From: Bacteroidales bacterium
Lineage (GTDB): Bacteria; Bacteroidota; Bacteroidia; Bacteroidales; P3
Direction: 5' to 3'
DNA length: 8,942 bases
NCBI GenBank assembly: GCA_900769785.1
Contig: CAAGHV010000190.1
Location: 1 to 8,942 of the forward strand
The position numbers and the translations under genes are program-made. Each line of letters starts with the position of its first letter. Position 1 is the first letter of the stretch. The notes beneath the pieces are model-generated. The model did no database searches, was not told where the DNA came from, and worked only from the letters and a program-made list of their open reading frames with translations. Positions 6,416-8,942 of this stretch are shown here, one piece after another.

Positions 6416-8764
6416 TTAGTTGTCTCTGTCTTTATCGTTGGGTTGCTGTTTTACATCTTGTGGCAGCACTTGGTTGCCTATGCCTAGTTTTAGGTGTACT
6501 CTTCCGTTTTTGCTTATTGGTGTACCGGCTTTGGGTGCTTGAGATATTACTTTTCCACGTCCGTCGAACGATACTTTCAATCCCATTTTTTCCAACATAT
6601 AAATGGCATCTTTTATGGTCATTCCTTTGCAGTTTGGCACTTTGCCATAAGTTATTTTATGGTCGCGGTACACTATGTTGTTGTTGGTGTCGATGGCACC
6701 GCCTATCCATATTGCATCGTTGTCGTTTTCGTATGTATTGTCGATATCTAATATTTCGAACGATTTTTGTACATCGTCTTTAAAGCCTCTTGTTATAAAT
6801 GGTTTTTGTTCATCATCTTTCGATGGTATATCCATTTCTATATTTAATATTGTTCCACATACTCGGTCGGCAAGGTCTTTGAATACCGGCGCTGCTATTT
6901 CGCCACCATGTTGTTTGTTCTTTTTGGGGTTGGTAATAACCACAATACACGAGTATTTCGGATTGTCGGCAGGGAAATATCCGGCAAACGATGCTCTGTA
7001 TGTCATATGTGTTTTGTTTTTTTGTGTGTAGTTTATCTGCGATGTGCCTGTTTTTCCGGCAATACCGTATGGCGTTTTGGATAGTCGGCGTGCCGATCCA
7101 TTTTCTACCACACCTTCCAGCATCGATTGTATTATTTTCAGAGTTCTTGCGGAGCATATCTCTTCATTTATCACCTCGGGACGTATGGTCTTTATAGTTT
7201 TTTCGCCTTCTTTTATCTCGCTACAAAATATTGGTTTCACCATAGTGCCGTTGTTGGCTATGGCGTTGTAGAATGTAAGTAGTTGCAGGGCAGTGATATT
7301 CGACGAATAGCCGTATGCCAGGTTCAAGAAGTTACGGTCGGGGTTTAGGTCGCTTTCCAAGTGTGGTGTTGGTTCGCCACCTACAGCCAAGTCTATATTC
7401 AGTCGTTTGTAAGGCATTATCTTCTTTATGCTGTTGGCAAACTCTTTTCTATTGTCGTTGTAGAAGTCCCATACCGGTTGGCACGTGCCCACGTTCGACG
7501 ATACTTCGAACGAGCGTTTCATCGAAATGTTGCCGTGCGAATAGTCTCTTACATCGTGTATTTCGGAGTGTTTGTTTTTGGGGTTAAACCTTTTCACACC
7601 TGTAGGTACAATATATGATGTGTCGCACTTGTTATTGTCTATCAATACCATTGCTGTTATTGTTTTGAATGTCGAGCCGGGCTCGTACAAGTCGGTGCAA
7701 GCAATGTTGCGTATCTCTTGGTATCCGCGTGCCGAATCTACTAGTGATAGGTTACTTATAGCTCTTACATATCCTGTTTCTACTTCCATTAGTACTACGC
7801 AGCCGTAGTCGGCATCGTTTTCAATCAGGCATCGGCGTAGCGAGGTTTCGGCTAGGTCTTGTAGGCGGGTGTCTATTGTAGCCACTATGTCCTGTCCGTT
7901 GATGGCTCTTTTTTGGTCGGTGTCGTTTACTGGTATCCATACATCTTTGTTAAGTCGGCGTTCAAGTCGTTCGCCCTGTTGGCCACATAGATATGAGTTG
8001 TAAAAACCGTCCAATCCGTTGAACGATGAACTGTCTTTTGTTGTTGCCTTGCCATCTTTGGTGGTTTTCACCTTATGTTTTATTTCAAAACCTATGGTAT
8101 GTCGTGCTAGGTTTTTATATGGGTTTATACGTATATTTCGTTCTCTTACTATTACGGCTCTTCTAAATCGTGGTTTCTCTTTTTTATCTATGGTATTGGC
8201 GCTTATGGTGTCGCCATCTTTAGGTATGTCGGCTTTTACAGGGTGGCATAGTATCGGAAAACTTTTCATTTTTTCCAATTGGGTAAAGCTTACATTTTTA
8301 TGTATTAGAGTGTTTCTGTTTTTCTTCTCCCATGCTGTCATTAGGTAGGCATGGTATTCTTCAGGAGTCTTATCTAAAAACATATCGGCAAGTTTTTTGC
8401 TCAGCTCTTCTACGTAGGGCATAAATATAGTGTCGGGCACCATAGGTATATATTCTTTGGTGTCGTCGGCCGATTTGCGTTTCTTCTTTGGCTTTGTTTG
8501 TACATGTACGCCCAAGTCTATATAAACATCGTATATAGGTAGTGATGTTGCCAGTATTTTTCCGTCCGACGAAAATATTGTGCCACGTTGTGCTTGTACT
8601 TTTCGTTGTGCAATGCTGCTTTCTTTAGCTCTTTCGCGCCATTCGTCGCCTTCTATTACTTGTATTTCAATAATCTTGTATATAATAGGCACTACAAATG
8701 CAAGTAGCAGTACGGCATATATTGCAGCCAGTCGTAATACTATATTTTTGTTTCCTGAGCTCAT
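6416..8764 (-). CDS. ftsI: FtsI-type septal penicillin-binding protein (class B) with C-terminal PASTA domain
   Basis: This monofunctional transpeptidase cross-links septal peptidoglycan made by FtsW. The 782-residue protein has a short cytoplasmic N-terminus, one membrane anchor at about residues 8-32, and the PBP dimerisation region starting near QRGTIFSSDG (59-68). The penicillin-binding transpeptidase domain has all three motifs: STFK with catalytic Ser364 and Lys367, SSN (422-424) and KTG (571-573). After a linker of about 60 residues a single PASTA domain lies at about 706-761 (VPNCKGMT through VHLKLG), then a hydrophilic tail. The N-terminal module is lengthened by a very basic stretch (KPKKKRKS, 91-98) and another Lys/Arg-rich part before the transpeptidase domain. 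The gene starts 9 nt after the ftsL-like stop and ends 1 nt before murE. The class B assignment is certain; FtsI rather than another class B PBP is inferred from the dcw context. Confidence 0.96.
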   Translation of the reverse strand: MSSGNKNIVLRLAAIYAVLLLAFVVPIIYKIIEIQVIEGDEWRERAKESSIAQRKVQAQRGTIFSSDGKILATSLPIYDVYIDLGVHVQTKPKKKRKSADDTKEYIPMVPDTIFMPYVEELSKKLADMFLDKTPEEYHAYLMTAWEKKNRNTLIHKNVSFTQLEKMKSFPILCHPVKADIPKDGDTISANTIDKKEKPRFRRAVIVRERNIRINPYKNLARHTIGFEIKHKVKTTKDGKATTKDSSSFNGLDGFYNSYLCGQQGERLERRLNKDVWIPVNDTDQKRAINGQDIVATIDTRLQDLAETSLRRCLIENDADYGCVVLMEVETGYVRAISNLSLVDSARGYQEIRNIACTDLYEPGSTFKTITAMVLIDNNKCDTSYIVPTGVKRFNPKNKHSEIHDVRDYSHGNISMKRSFEVSSNVGTCQPVWDFYNDNRKEFANSIKKIMPYKRLNIDLAVGGEPTPHLESDLNPDRNFLNLAYGYSSNITALQLLTFYNAIANNGTMVKPIFCSEIKEGEKTIKTIRPEVINEEICSARTLKIIQSMLEGVVENGSARRLSKTPYGIAGKTGTSQINYTQKNKTHMTYRASFAGYFPADNPKYSCIVVITNPKKNKQHGGEIAAPVFKDLADRVCGTILNIEMDIPSKDDEQKPFITRGFKDDVQKSFEILDIDNTYENDNDAIWIGGAIDTNNNIVYRDHKITYGKVPNCKGMTIKDAIYMLEKMGLKVSFDGRGKVISQAPKAGTPISKNGRVHLKLGIGNQVLPQDVKQQPNDKDRDN

Positions 8765-8773
8765 GTAGTTCTG

Positions 8774-8942
8774 TTATTTTTCGATTTTTATTTTCAAAGG
8801 TCTGTCGGTTGATTGATATATTCCCAGTGGTTCTAGTTTTTTTGCCACTTCGCTTATCATTATTATATTCATATAGTCGCATTCAAACTGTACATGCTTG
8901 ATGTTTAGCTCATTTATTTCTTTTTGCAAATTCTTTATATCC
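8774..8942 (-). CDS. ftsL: FtsL-like divisome protein, C-terminal end (runs off the window)
   Basis: Only the last 55 codons are visible, ending at TAA (8774-8776). The translation has a coiled-coil-like stretch (LQKEINELNIKHVQFECDY) followed by SEVAKKLEPLGI and a short basic end. The heptad-like Leu/Ile spacing and the EVAxxLEPLG pattern near the end fit the periplasmic part of FtsL-like proteins of Bacteroidota, which have one membrane segment and a leucine-zipper-like periplasmic region. FtsL acts with FtsB and FtsQ in activating FtsWI. The membrane segment and start are outside the window. The place directly before ftsI is the expected ftsL slot. The family is poorly conserved, so the call rests on position as much as on sequence. 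Confidence 0.8.
   Translation of the reverse strand, partial: DIKNLQKEINELNIKHVQFECDYMNIIMISEVAKKLEPLGIYQSTDRPLKIKIEK

Overview
The window is a nearly gap-free stretch of a division and cell-wall (dcw) cluster, with every gene on the minus strand. Read in the direction of transcription (high to low coordinates) the order is: ftsL-like (3' end only) - ftsI (PBP with C-terminal PASTA domain) - murE - mraY - a short murD-derived gene - ftsW - murG - murC (5' part only). This order, with no murF between murE and mraY, a long MraY with an enlarged TM4-TM5 loop, a PASTA-tailed FtsI, A-rich leaders that mostly lack Shine-Dalgarno sequences, and the FtsL-like tail, suggests a member of the Bacteroidota, most likely Bacteroidales. 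I cannot place it to family or genus. Base composition looks moderately AT-rich and frequent ATA isoleucine codons are visible, but I did not count either. The murE DNPR motif predicts meso-diaminopimelate peptidoglycan, so this is a Gram-negative-type wall.

Layout: 8774-8942 is the end of an FtsL-like protein. 6416-8764 is the septal transpeptidase FtsI. 4963-6414 is MurE and 3705-4958 is MraY. 3129-3668 is a 179-residue protein that matches only the C-terminal domain of MurD. 1857-3092 is FtsW, 760-1860 is MurG and 1-760 is the first 253 codons of MurC. Genes are separated by 1-9 nt or overlap by 1-4 nt, except that the murD-derived gene has a 36-nt spacer on each side. No stretch of 300 bases lacks a gene, and I see no internal terminator, RNA gene, mobile element, CRISPR array or clear repeat.

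How the genes fit together: MurC, a MurD activity and MurE build UDP-MurNAc-tripeptide in the cytoplasm. MraY loads the finished UDP-MurNAc-pentapeptide onto undecaprenyl phosphate (lipid I) and MurG adds GlcNAc (lipid II). FtsW polymerises lipid II and FtsI cross-links it at the septum, with FtsL as part of the divisome complex that activates FtsWI.

The most unusual item is the murD position. In place of a full ligase of about 440-450 residues there is a free-standing C-terminal domain. It has no UDP-substrate-binding domain and no ATP-binding P-loop, and several active-site residues of the retained domain are replaced. MraY ends normally upstream and the short frame is open, so this looks like a settled gene reduction rather than a sequencing slip. 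Because MurE needs the MurD product, a working MurD (or a substitute) should be encoded elsewhere in the genome.
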